Positions 22,866 to 33,352 of a stretch of 64,000 nt of DNA are shown piece by piece (the first letter of the stretch is position 1; each line of letters starts with the position of its first letter). The notes beneath the pieces are model-generated. The model saw only the letters and a program-made list of their open reading frames with translations, had not been told where the DNA came from and did no database searches. Source of the DNA: Cordilura impudica. Taxonomy: Eukaryota > Arthropoda > Insecta > Diptera > Scathophagidae. Location of the stretch: NCBI GenBank assembly GCA_963682025.1, contig OY821519.1, positions 7,008,168-7,072,167 of the forward strand. The letters run 5' to 3'. A program made the translations under genes and the position numbers.

Positions 22866-23437
22866 AACATAAAATTAAATAAAATAAAATAAAATAAATT
22901 AAAATAAAATAAAATAAAATAAAATAAAATAAAAAAAAATAAAATAAAATAATATAAAATAAAATGAAAATAAAATAAAATAAAATAAAATAAAATAAAA
23001 TAAAATAAAATGAAAGAAAATAAAATAAAATAATATAAAATAAAATAAAATAAAATTAAAGAAAATAAAATAAAATAAAATAAAATAAAATGAAATAAAA
23101 TAATATAAAAGAAAATAAAATAAAATGAAATGAAATAAAATAAAATCAAATAAAATAAAATAAAATAAAATAAAATAAAATAAAATAAAATAAAATAAAA
23201 TAAAATAAAATAAAATAAAATCAAATAAAATAAAATAAAATGAAAGAAAATAAAATAAAATCAAATAAAATAAAATAAAATAAAAAAAAAATAAAATAAA
23301 AGAAAAGAAAAGAAAAGAAAAGAAAAGAAAAGAAAAGAAAAGAAAAGAAAAGAAAAGAAAAGAAAAGAAAAGAAAAGAAAAGAAAAGAAAAGAAAAGAAA
23401 AGAAAAGAAAAGAAAAGAAAAGAAAAGAAAAGAAAAT
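22866..23437. repeat. (AAAAT)n array passing into (AAAAG)n
   Basis: AAAAT pentamers with occasional AAAAG, AAAAATG and AAATC variants run to about 23296. A nearly pure AAAAG array of about 28 units follows (23299-23437). The minus-strand open frames made of F-I-L-F-Y and F-L-F-F-S repeats are translations of these pentamers (5 x 3 = 15 bp) and not genes. Confidence 0.97.
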
Positions 23438-23464
23438 AAAATATAATAAAATAAAAGAAAAAAA

Positions 23465-24125
23465 TTTAGAGGTGCCTTAACGCGACTGAAACTTTGAAGT
23501 GCTATGGGGTGGGATATAAAATTGTGCTTACCCTTATATGCTCCTGAGTTAAAATGATCCAAAATTCAACAATATTTGCAAAATATTTGAATTTTTTTAC
23601 TTAATCGTCCTATACTAGCTTGGGGTCATTGTGGCGCCAAATGGGTTAATGACGTTAAATTATAAAATCATCTTAATCATCAAATCATAAAAATCGGTCA
23701 AATATAGCACAATTTTATTTCCCAACTCATAATAAGGGTTTCATCTAGTTTACTAGAACAATTAATTTATTCTAATATGCCAAAATTCATGGTTTATCCT
23801 CGGCAAGGAATGGGTTAGCGTTGTTCGATTTATTCCAAATTTTTAGCATGGTCACATCTAAAAATTCAACAGCGCTTAAAAAATATTTGATTTTTTTTCT
23901 TAATAAATTGCCTTTCATTAGCTTGGGGTCATATGCGACCCCAAGAACAAAAGGGTTAATGAAGACATATTTTTTTTCTGAAACACTGGACTATTACGAT
24001 AAAATATAACATTTAAAAATAGAGAACTGATAAATTTTTGATACAAATTATATAAAAAGAGTACGTTTACTGAATATTTCACAAAAACCAAATTTTTCTC
24101 GAAATCCGCAAAAAAAAATTCTTTG
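23465..24125 (-). mobile_element. Fragment of the long-TIR element family P (P3)
   Basis: Shares with the arms at 35568-36565 and 40788-42023 the blocks GCCTTAACGCGACTGAAA, TGCTCCTGAGTTAAAATGAT, CATCTAAAAATTCAACAGC, TAGCTTGGGGTCATA, AAAAGGGTTAATGA, AATTTTTGATACAAATTAT and AAAGAGTACGTTTA. Some blocks occur twice (near 23555 and 23860), suggesting an internal duplication. Confidence 0.65.
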
Positions 24126-24194
24126 TGGCACCCCCATACAAAGTAAATATTAAATATCATATAAGTGGAGTGCTATAATTGTGAAAGCCTTGGG

Positions 24195-25296
24195 ACTTTG
24201 TGTGAGTTCACAAGTTATCAACGTTAGCACTCGGAAAAGAAATGAGCGGGATCATATTAGTGGATCTGGTACCGCTTATACAAAAAATATGAAGTACTAT
24301 GAAAATGACAGTCTTGAAACTTTTGACAAGTAAATTAATTACCAATGTGAATAGTCGTGGAAAATATGAGCGGAATCGCCAAAAGCAAGAATCGCCTAAA
24401 CCGAAAATCTTGAATAACAAAATTCGCCGAAATCAAAAATCACCAAAATCAAAAATCTTCATAAAAAAAATCGCCGAAATCAAAAATCACAAAAAACAAA
24501 ATCGCCAAAGTCAAAAATCAAAAATTGCCAAAATCAAAAATCACAAAACAACAAAAATCGTCAAAGTCAAAATTTGGCAAAACCGAAAATTGCGAATAAC
24601 AAAAATTGCCAAAAACAAAATTGCCAGAACCGAGAATCACGAAAAAAGTCGAAAAATAGTCGCTATAATTAAAAATTGTGAAAACCAAATATCGGGAATA
24701 ACAAATTCGTCGAAATCAAAAAACACCATCATCAAAAACCACCATAAAAAATATCCAAAATCAAAAATTACAAAAAACCAAAATCGTCAAAGCCAAAAAT
24801 CGCCAAAGCCGAAAATCGCGTATAACTAAAATAGCCAAAATCAAATATCACAAAACAACAAAAAACGTCAAAGTCAAAAATTGCCAAAACAGAAAATTGG
24901 GAATAAAAAAAGCGCCAAAAACAAAAATTGCCAGTACCGAAAATCTCGAATAAAAAAATCGAAAAAATCACCAAAAATAAAAATCGCTAAAAGCGAAAAT
25001 CGTGAATAACAAAAATTGCCAAACTCGAAAATTGTAAAAATAAAGAAACAAAAAACGATCAAGCCAAAAATCGCCGAATCAAGAATCACCAAACTCAAAA
25101 ATCGCCAAAATCAAAAACCGCAAGAAAAAAATGGCCAAAATCAAAAATCACCAATATCAAAAATCTCAAAATTTAAAATCGCAAAAAAATCGACAAATTC
25201 AAAAGTCGCCAAAAATAAGTTAAATAGTTTTCTACAAAATCTATTCCCAGTTTTTAGTTCTTTACGATTTGCGTAGCGGAGCGCATCGGATTACAT
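24195..25296 (+). mobile_element. Canonical Helitron-like element with internal short-repeat array (Q1)
   Basis: The 3' end reads TGCGTAGCGGAGCGCATCGG then ATTACATCTAG|T: a short hairpin (TGCG/CGCA) about 12 bp before CTAG, as in canonical Helitrons. The 5' part (GAGCGGGATCATATTAGTGG, CTTGAAACTTTTGACAAG, ATATGAGCGGAATCGCC) matches Q2 at 57690-58185, which has a Helitron-like 5' region. Q1 lacks the extreme 5' end. No Rep/helicase is present, so it is non-autonomous. Confidence 0.6.
24370..25215. repeat. AAAATCGCCAAAATCAA short-period array (in Q1)
   Basis: Imperfect units of about 14-18 bp built from ATCGCCAAAA and ATCAAAA, with variants ATTGCCAAAA, ATCACCAAAA and CCGAAAATC. The K/N/S/Q-rich plus-strand frame 24299-24829 and the F/G/D-rich minus-strand frames are translations of the array. 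Confidence 0.9.
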
Positions 25297-27284
25297 CTAG
25301 TATTCTAGTATAAAATAAAAATAGAAATCAGAATAAAAATAAAATAAAATTCAAAAATTAAAATAAAATAAATAAATTTCAGTTAATACCTGAATTTCAA
25401 TAATAATTCAATAAGCTTACCTTCGCTGAGGCTTGTCATATCAAAGAGTATCTGCATTATACATTACATGCCATGTTAGTTCAAATATAAATTATTTATG
25501 GTCTCTCTGTCCGATCACTTTATTACGACCGCTTTGAGCTTTTCACTTCAACATGTACACATGTCTTCTCAGTTGATTTTTCATTCTCATGATATCTCTC
25601 AATCATTTGAAAACTTCAATGTCAGTGTTGATATCGTACGCCTTGCACACTACGTGCAATTATAATCGCCTACATATGTTTCCAATTATTTGATTGATAA
25701 CAATAACAATATAATTTCATAAATAAATATAAGTATATTAGTTACTTAATTTTACCTTAATGGAACACTTAAAGGACTAATAACCAAGAAAATTTTTAAA
25801 ACATTTTTAAAAACTACGACATTTAATAAAAACTACAAATAAATTGATGTGAAATTTTTTAAGTAGATTTGTTTCAAAAATGACTAAATATTAAAGTTTC
25901 TACTTTCAATATTTTGTTATTTTCTTCAAAATTAGATAACGTTTATAATTGTTTCTTTGAAAACTCAATTGCTTTTATTTTGATTTATGATGAATATGCA
26001 TTTATTAATGACGTTAATATAAAAAAAAATATATTTCCAAGTTTACTATATCATCGCCATCAGAACAATTACCTGTGTACGACCACATATATTGAAACAA
26101 GCAATCAATTTTGGTAGTAAATGGATTTTATTCCATTTCCAGAGCTTGCATATCAATTTTTTCTGTTTCCCCTCGCTTATGTTGCAATTTACATATGTAA
26201 ATAACAACAACAAAAAAAACAAGCATTAAAATACTCTACTACCAAATAAAAATGTTATTACTGGCACATGTAGAGGAAGAGAAAGAGAGAGGGTGAGACC
26301 GAGCGAGGATATATAACAAAACTAATAGCTTTTACACAACAGTAAATATAACCGAATTGTGGGGTTGGAAATGAGTGAAATTTAAATTGGGCCAATGAAC
26401 ATATAAGAGCCCTTAGAAATGTCTAGATAAAATTTATGGGTTATGTTATATAAATATCAGACTTTTTGTTCAATTTCTGGCAAAATCCAAAAGAGAATTT
26501 TAAGTTGTTTTACTGTTTCTTCTAAAATGCGTTCTGTGAAGCTAATATTAGATTTTAAATGATTATAAATTTATTTTATGCAAGCCCACTTTTCACCTAC
26601 TTTTTCGAGTACTATGGGACTACACAAGTATTTTCGTTACGATTGTACTTGGTTTCATGATCATTATGCAGAGTTTACCATACGAAAAAACATGCAAAAT
26701 GTTTTAACTGAATAGGGCCCCTGAATCGCGATAGCCAGCTCGTATTGTACTCGTATTATAATATATAAAAATAAATCAACAAAATCTTACAGGTAAACAA
26801 GAAAAAAAGAACAACTACAATAACAACTGCAGTTGCTACTTGTGAGCTCTTGTATGATTACAACTGCTAACGAACAATCTTTTATATAAACAAATCTACT
26901 ACGAGAAAGGCGAGAGTAGCAATTGTAGAAGAGTCTGTCTGTCCATTTGTAAAATGCAAACGAGTTTTCAATAAAGATTTATGGTTTGATATGCTCATAA
27001 AAATTCCAATTTTATGGTGTTAGTATTGTCATTGATAAAGTGTACAATGTACAATTGAACAAATATAAATAAAAACAAAAACATATTATAGAATTTAGAA
27101 GAATTATAAAGAAATCTTATGAAAAGCCCATCAAGCTTATTAAATGAATAATTTGAATAAAAAATTCTGTATGAAAATTCCACAATGAAGTGCTCAGTTG
27201 GGTACTCAATTTTGAAAAGGCATGGGTTAATTTAGAGAGAACATGCGACAAACTAGCTGCCTTTTATTATGAATTAAATTATTA
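25297..27284. other. AT-rich intergenic DNA, no recognised gene
   Basis: Includes a GA-rich tract at 26274-26310. The open frames (25914-26117 plus, 26995-27183 minus) have no motif I recognise. Confidence 0.45.
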
Positions 27285-27590
27285 TTATTGGCAATCTCCA
27301 TTCTCTTTCAAACAACTCAAAGTCGTGGTTTTTTCAATAAGAGCTTGAGAATGGTTTTTTAATTTGACCGGTATGGCAGCACTACAAAATATAAAACAGC
27401 ACTTTTGTAATACACGTGCAATTGCTTGACTCCTACATTTGTTGATGAAGCACACTGCATATTTTGGAGGTACCTCACTCGGAGTGGAAATCTGCTTCGA
27501 AATTATGTCCATTGCTTTTTTAAATTCAGCTGTGGCCGTCGTTGGCTCAAAGACGAATTCCGTTAAGGTTGAGTAGCATCGGTTGTTTTT
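27285..27590 (-). pseudogene. Unidentified open frame, possibly a transposon relic
   Basis: An open frame with ATG at 27512 (75 codons) that stays open for about 25 more codons upstream (TLTEFVFEPTTATAEFKKA). Its composition is more protein-like than neighbouring frames (mixed residues, five Cys). I recognise no family, signal peptide or catalytic motif. It is not preceded by an obvious promoter and borders W4. It could be a host exon or a piece of a transposase. Confidence 0.2.
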
Positions 27591-27787
27591 CCGCTATGTG
27601 ATCGCAGAATAAGGCCTTGTGCCACTTGATACATGAAAATGTTGACTAAAATCGTGACATCCATAAGATTCTAACAAGTGACGAATTGTGGGCCAAATTT
27701 AAAGCATGGTTCTTCTAATGTAATCCAAGACAAAACATTTGATGTGGAAACATCTATACGCTCAGGGTACGCTCGGAATACAATCAT

Positions 27788-28580
27788 AACAAGTAGGAAA
27801 ATTATAGTCGGTCTAGCCCGACTATACGATACCCTATACCATGGTTTAGAGACCCTATCTCTTCGGTCCAACTAATTGGATAAGCAAATAAGCATAAACC
27901 AAATTTGAGTGGGATTTTTATTAATTTTTTCGGCTGCAGATATGAAAAAGTTCATATCGGATGCTATATCTATATGGGGACTAGGCGCAAAAATGGACCG
28001 ATCCTGACCATGTTTGGTAGAGTCTCTTGTATTTTGCAAAAATATATACAAACAAAATTTGAGAAGAATCAGTGCACTATTTTTGTTTTTTGATAGATTT
28101 AAGTGAAGATCGGGAAGCAGCTCTATACGGGGCCTATGACCAAGAGTTCTCCCATAGGGACCGTTTTGGACTACTGATTAATGGATGTAATATATATATA
28201 TAAACCCAATTTGACTAAGATTTGTATGATAATTTGGATCTTATGGCAATATATGTTGATTTCATAGGGGTCATTTGTATGGGGGCTAGGTCTGCACACG
28301 GACCGATTCTCACCAATTTCAATAGCGTTCATCCCATGGCCGATAAAAGATAAAATGCCAAATTTCATCAAAATATATTCATATTTGCGACCTGCAGTTT
28401 GATTACAAGCTTTACATGGACACACAGAAGGACGGACGGACGGACATCGTTAAATTGAATCAGATAGTGATTCTGATTCGATCGGTATAATTAAAGATGG
28501 GTGTAGGTCAAATATTTTTGGTTGTTACAAACAGCAGCACAAAGTCATTATACCCAAACCACATAGTGGTATAGGGTATA
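27788..28580 (-). mobile_element. DINE-1-like element (copy G), nested in W4
   Basis: Full length on the minus strand: plus-strand order AACAAGTAGG, hairpin with arms ATAGTCGGTCT (one mismatch), CGATACCCTATACCATGG, GGACGGACGG at 28431-28445 and the 5' end GGTATAGGGTATA. Removing it rejoins W4 as CAATCATA/ACAGAG, so it inserted between A and A without a clear target duplication. Confidence 0.92.
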
Positions 28581-28724
28581 AAAACAGAGTAAGACAAAAC
28601 GGTGTGAAGTACGAATGTATTGGTGAAAAGATTAGGAAGTTTTTGGAGATAAAAGGAAGGCGCGATTTAATTTGGAAATTTTGGAGATGAAGTGAGGGAG
28701 TGCAGAGCGTTATAAAAACGTTTT

Positions 28725-29890
28725 GAGAAATGAAAAATGAAAAATGAAAAATGAATAATGAAAAATGAAAAATGGAAAATAAAAAATGAAAACTTAAAAA
28801 TAAATAATAAAAAATTAAAAATGAAACATGAAATGTGAAAAATGAAAACTGAAAAACGAAAAATGAAAAATAAAAAATTAAAAATGGAAAATAAAAAATG
28901 AAACATGAAAAATTAAAAATGTAAAATGAAAAATGAAAAATGAAAAATGAAAAATGAAAAAAGAAAATGGAAAATAAAAAATTAAATATTAAAAATAAAT
29001 AATAAAAAATTAAATATGTTAAGTGAAAAATTAAAACCGAAAAACGAAAAATTAAAAAAATAAAAAATTAAAAATGAAAATAAAATATGAAAAATAAAAT
29101 ATGAAAAATGGAAAATGAAAAATTAAATATGAAAAATTAAAAATGAAAAATTAAAAATGAATAATGCAAAATGAAAAATGAAAAATAAAAAATGAAAAAT
29201 GAAAAATGAAAAATGAAAAATGAAAAATGAAAAATGAAAAATGAAAAATGAAAAATGAAAAATGAAAAATGAAAAATGAAAAATGAAAAATGAAATATGA
29301 AAAATGAAAAATGAAAAATGATATATGAAAAATTAAAAATGATATATGAAAAATGAAAAATGAAAATTGAAAAACGAAAAAGAAAAATGAATAATGAAAA
29401 GTGAAAAATTAAAAATTAATAATTAAAAATGAAAAAATAATAATGGAAAATGAGAAGTGAAAATGAAAAAGGAAAATAAAAAATGGAAAATGTGAAATGA
29501 AAAACGAAAAAATTAAAAACCAAAAATTAAAAATTAAAAATGAAAAATTAAAGATGAAAAATGAAACATGAGAAATAAAAAATGAAAGATTAAAAATGAA
29601 AAGTGAAAAATGAAGGATGAAGGATGAAAAATATAAAATGAGAAATGAAAAATGAAAAGCAAAAAAAAAAATTAAAAATGAAAAACGAAAAATGAAAAGT
29701 CAAAAATGAAAAATGAAAAACTAAAGATGAAAAATGAAACATGAGAAATAAAAATTAAAGATTAAAAAAGAAAAGTGAAAAATCAAAGATGAAAAATAAA
29801 AAATGTGAAATGAAAAATGAAAAAGTGAAAAAAAATTAAAAATGAAAATTGAAAAACGAAAAATGAAAAATTAAAAATAAAAAATTAAAA
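28725..29890. repeat. AAAAATGA/AAAAATTA octamer array (in W4)
   Basis: Same array type as W1-W3 on the opposite strand, with pure ATGAAAAATGAAAA stretches around 29190-29300. The minus-strand frame 28667-28906 is a translation of it. Confidence 0.95.
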
Positions 29891-30049
29891 ATTAACTAGT
29901 TGAAATGATAAATAATAATAAATTTTTTTATATCAGCAGAGCCCCTGTAGTTGTTGGCTATAAGTCGTACATAGATGACGCTTTCTGTTTGATTTTAAAA
30001 AAGTGCAGTAAAGATATTTTTAATTGCTAGATGTTTACACATGAGATCG

Positions 30050-30362
30050 CAGATCGCAAATATGAGTATATTTTTATGAAATTTGGTATATAAGCTTTCA
30101 TCGGCCATAGGATGAACGCTATTGAAATTAATGAAAATCGATCCATGGTCGGACCTAGCCCCCATACAAATGACCCCTATGAAATCGACATAAATTGCCA
30201 TAAGATCCAAATTATCATATAGATCTCAGTCAAGTTGGGTTTGTATGTGTTTGTTATATCCATTAATCAGTAGTCCAAAAATAATCCCTATACGGCAACC
30301 CTTACTCATAGGCCCCATGTAGAGCTGCTTCCCGATCTGCACTTATATCTATCAAAAATCAA
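30050..30362 (+). mobile_element. DINE-1-like fragment (copy H)
   Basis: Begins in mid-element at CGCAGATCGCAAATATGAG and runs to ATCTATCAAAAATC, where copy I starts. It lacks the 5' end, microsatellite and 3' hairpin. Confidence 0.85.
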
Positions 30363-31159
30363 AACAAGTAAGAAAATTATAGTCGGTCTAGACCGACTAT
30401 ACGATACCGTATACCATGCGTTTAGAAACCCTATCTCTTAGGCCCAACTAACTGGACATTGAAAATAAGCAAAAACCAAATTTGAGTAGGATTTTTATTA
30501 ATTTGTTTGGCTGCAGATACGAAAAAGTTTATATCGGATGCTATATCTATATAGGGACTAGGTCCAAAAATGGACCGATCCTAATCATGTTTGGTAAAGT
30601 CTCTTGTATTTTTCAAAAATATATACAAACAAAATTTGAGAAGAATCAGTGGAATATTTTTGTTTTTTAATAGATTTAAGTGAAGATCGGGAAGAAGCTC
30701 TATATGGGGTCAAAGGGATCATTTTTGGACTACTCATTAATGGATGTAATGAACGCATACAAACCCAATTTGAGTAAGATCTATATGACAATTTGCATCT
30801 TATGGCAATTTATGTCGGTTTCATATGGGTAATTTGTATGGGGGCTAGGTCTGAACATGTACCGATTCTCACCAATTTCAATAGCGTTCATCCCATGGCC
30901 GATAAAAGCTTATATACCAAAGTTCATCAAAATATATTCATATTTGCGACCTGCAGTTTGATTACAAGCTTTACATGGACACACAGACGGACGGACGGAC
31001 GGACGGACGGACGGACGGACGGACATTGTTAAATCAACTCAGAAAGTGATTCTGATTCGATCGGTATAATTAAAGATGGGTCTAGGTCAAATATTTTTGA
31101 TTGTTACAAACAGCAGCACAAAGTCATTATACCCAAACCACATAGTGGTATAGGGTATA
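30363..31159 (-). mobile_element. DINE-1-like element (copy I)
   Basis: Full-length minus-strand copy with perfect hairpin arms ATAGTCGGTCT, nine GGAC units at 30988-31024 and intact TATACCC terminus. It is very similar to copies G, O and the copy in the LINE. The plus-strand frames inside it are repeat shadows. Confidence 0.93.
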
Positions 31160-32593
31160 AAAATGAAAAATGAAAAATGAAAAATGAAACATGAAAAATG
31201 AAAAATGAAAAATGATATATGAAAAATGAAAAATGAAAATTGAAAAACGAAAAAGAAAAATGAATAATGAAAAGTGAAAAATTAAAAATTAAAAATTAAA
31301 AATTAATAATTAAAAATGAAAAAATAATAATGGAAAAATAAATAATAAAAAATTAAAAATGAAACATGAAATGTGAAAAATGAAAACTGAAAAAAAAAAA
31401 TGAAAAATAAAAAATTAAAAATGGAAAATAAAAAATGAAATATGAAAAATTAAAAATGTAAAATTAAAAATGAAAAATGAATAATGAAAAAAGAAAATGG
31501 AAAATAAAAAATTAAAAATTAAATATTAAAAATAAGTAATAAAAAATTAAATATGTTAAGTGAAAAATTAAAACTGAAAAACGAAAAATGAAAAAAAATA
31601 AAAAATTAAAAATGGAAAATAAAATATGAAAAATAAAATATGAAAAATGGAAAATGAAAAATTAAATAAGAAAAATTAAAAATTAAAAATTAAAAATTAA
31701 AAATTAAAAATTAAAAATTAAAAATTAAAAATTAAAAATTATAAATTAAAAATTAAAAATTAAAAATTAAAAATTAAAAATTAAAAATTAAAAATTAAAA
31801 ATGAAAAATGCAAAATGAAAAATGAAAAATGAAAAATAAAAAATTAAAAATGAAAAATGAAAAATGAAATATGAAAAATGAAAAATGAAAAATGATATAT
31901 GAAAAATGAAAAATGAAAATTGAAAAACGAAAAAGAAAAATGAATAATGAAAAGTGAAAAGTGAAAAATTAAAAATTAATAATTAAAAATGAAAATGAGA
32001 AGTGAAAATGGAAAAGGAAAATAAAAAATGGAAAATGAAAAATGAAAAATGAAAAACGAGAAATGAAAAACCAAAATTAAAAATTAAAAATGAAAAATTA
32101 AAGATGAAAAATGAAACATGAGAAATAAAAAATTAAAGATTAAAAAAAAAGTGAAAAATGAAGGATGAAGGATGAAAAATAGAAAATGAGAAATGAAAAA
32201 TGAAAAACAAAAAAAAAAATTAAAAACGAAAAATGAAAAGTCAAAAATGAAAAATGAAACATTAAAGATGAAAAATGAAAAATGAAACATGAGAAATAAA
32301 AAATTAATGATTAAAAAAGAAAAGTGAAAAATGAAAGATGAAAAATAAAAAATGAGAAATGAAAAATGAAAAGTGAAAAAAAAATTAAAAATGAAAACTG
32401 AAAAACGAAAAATGAAAAATGAAAAATAAAAAGTTAAAAATTAACCAGTTGAAATGCTAAATAATAATAAATTTTTTTATATCAGCAGAGCTCCTGCAGT
32501 TGTTGGCTACAAGTCATACATAGATGACGCTTTCTGTTTGATTTTAAAAAAGTGCAGTAAAAAAATTTTTAATTGCTAGATGTTTTCACATGA
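31160..32593 (+). mobile_element. Family W element, 5'-truncated (W6)
   Basis: Starts inside the octamer array directly after copy I and carries the conserved AGAGCTCCTGCAGTTGTTGG (about 32489) and GATGACGCTTTCTGTTTG. It ends TAGATGTTTTCACATGA next to DINE copy J. Inside the array a block with GATATATGAAAAATG and GAAAAACGAAAAAGAAAAAT recurs at about 31212 and 31893, also matching about 29311 in W4. Confidence 0.6.
31165..32420. repeat. AAAAATGA/AAAAATTA octamer array (in W6)
   Basis: Continuous array with a nearly pure AAAAATTA stretch at 31675-31800. A longer period of about 680 bp is superimposed. Confidence 0.95.
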
Positions 32594-32597
32594 TTTT

Positions 32598-33352
32598 TAT
32601 ACCCTATACCACTATGTGGTTTGGGTATAATGACTTTGTGCTGTTGTTTGTAACACCAAAAAATATTTGACCTAGACCCATCTTTAATTATACCGATCGA
32701 ATCGGAATCACTTTCTGAGTTGATTTAACAATGTCCGTCCGTCCGTCCGTCTGTGTGTCCGTGTAAAGTTTGTAATCAAACTGCAGGTCGCAAATATGAA
32801 TGTATTTTGATGAAATTTGGTACATAAGCTTTTGTCGGCCATGGGATGAACGCTATTGAAAGTCGTGAGAATCGGTCCGTGTTCGGACCTAGCCCCCATA
32901 CAAATGACCCCTATGAAATCGACGTAAATTGCCATAAGATCCAAATTATCATATAGATCTCAGTCAAGTTGGGTTTGTATGTGTTTGTTATATCCATTAA
33001 TCAGTAGTCCAAAAATAATCCCTATAGGGCAACCCTTACTCATAGGCCCCATGTAGAGCTGCTTCCCGATCTGCACTTAAATCTATCGAAAAACAAAAAT
33101 ATTGCATTGATTCTTTTCAAATTTTGTTTGTATATATTTTTGCAAAATACAAGAGACTTTACCTAACATGATCAGGATCGGTCCATTTTTGGGCCTAGTC
33201 CTGCATCCAAAAAAATTAATAAAAATCCCATTCAAATTAGGTTTATCTTATTTTCTATGTCCAGTTAGTTTGGCCTAAGAGATAGGGTCTCTAAACGCAT
33301 GGTATAGGGTATCGTATGGTCGGTCTCGACCGACTATAATTTTCGTACTTGT
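32598..33352 (+). mobile_element. DINE-1-like element (copy J)
   Basis: TATACCC start, (GTCC)n at 32733-32752 and 3' hairpin (slightly decayed, GTCGGTCTCGACCGAC) with tail CGTACTTGTTT. A small internal deletion joins TTGGGCCTAGTCC to TGCATCCAAAAAAATT. Confidence 0.92.

Larger units (their letters stand above)
27741..30043 (+). mobile_element. Family W element with octamer array, interrupted by a DINE (W4)
   Basis: The 5' end GATGTGGAAACATCTATACG (27741) continues to GAATACAATCAT, is broken by DINE copy G, then resumes with ACAGAGTAAGACAAAACGGT (28585). The array and the conserved AGAGCCCCTGTAGTTGTTGG (near 29938) follow, and the 3' subterminal repeat TAGATGTTTACACATGA. The final hairpin is lost; a DINE fragment follows directly. 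Confidence 0.65.

Noticed and set aside
22829..23562. Three long minus-strand frames of F-I-L-F-Y or F-L-F-F-S repeats, resembling membrane proteins
   Set aside because: Translation of (AAAAT)n and (AAAAG)n pentamer arrays; the hydrophobicity is an artefact of T-rich codons.
24299..25276. Lys/Asn/Gln-rich 176-codon frame as a nuclear protein
   Set aside because: It is the translation of the ATCGCCAAAATCAAA-type array inside a Helitron-like element; minus-strand frames there are equally open.
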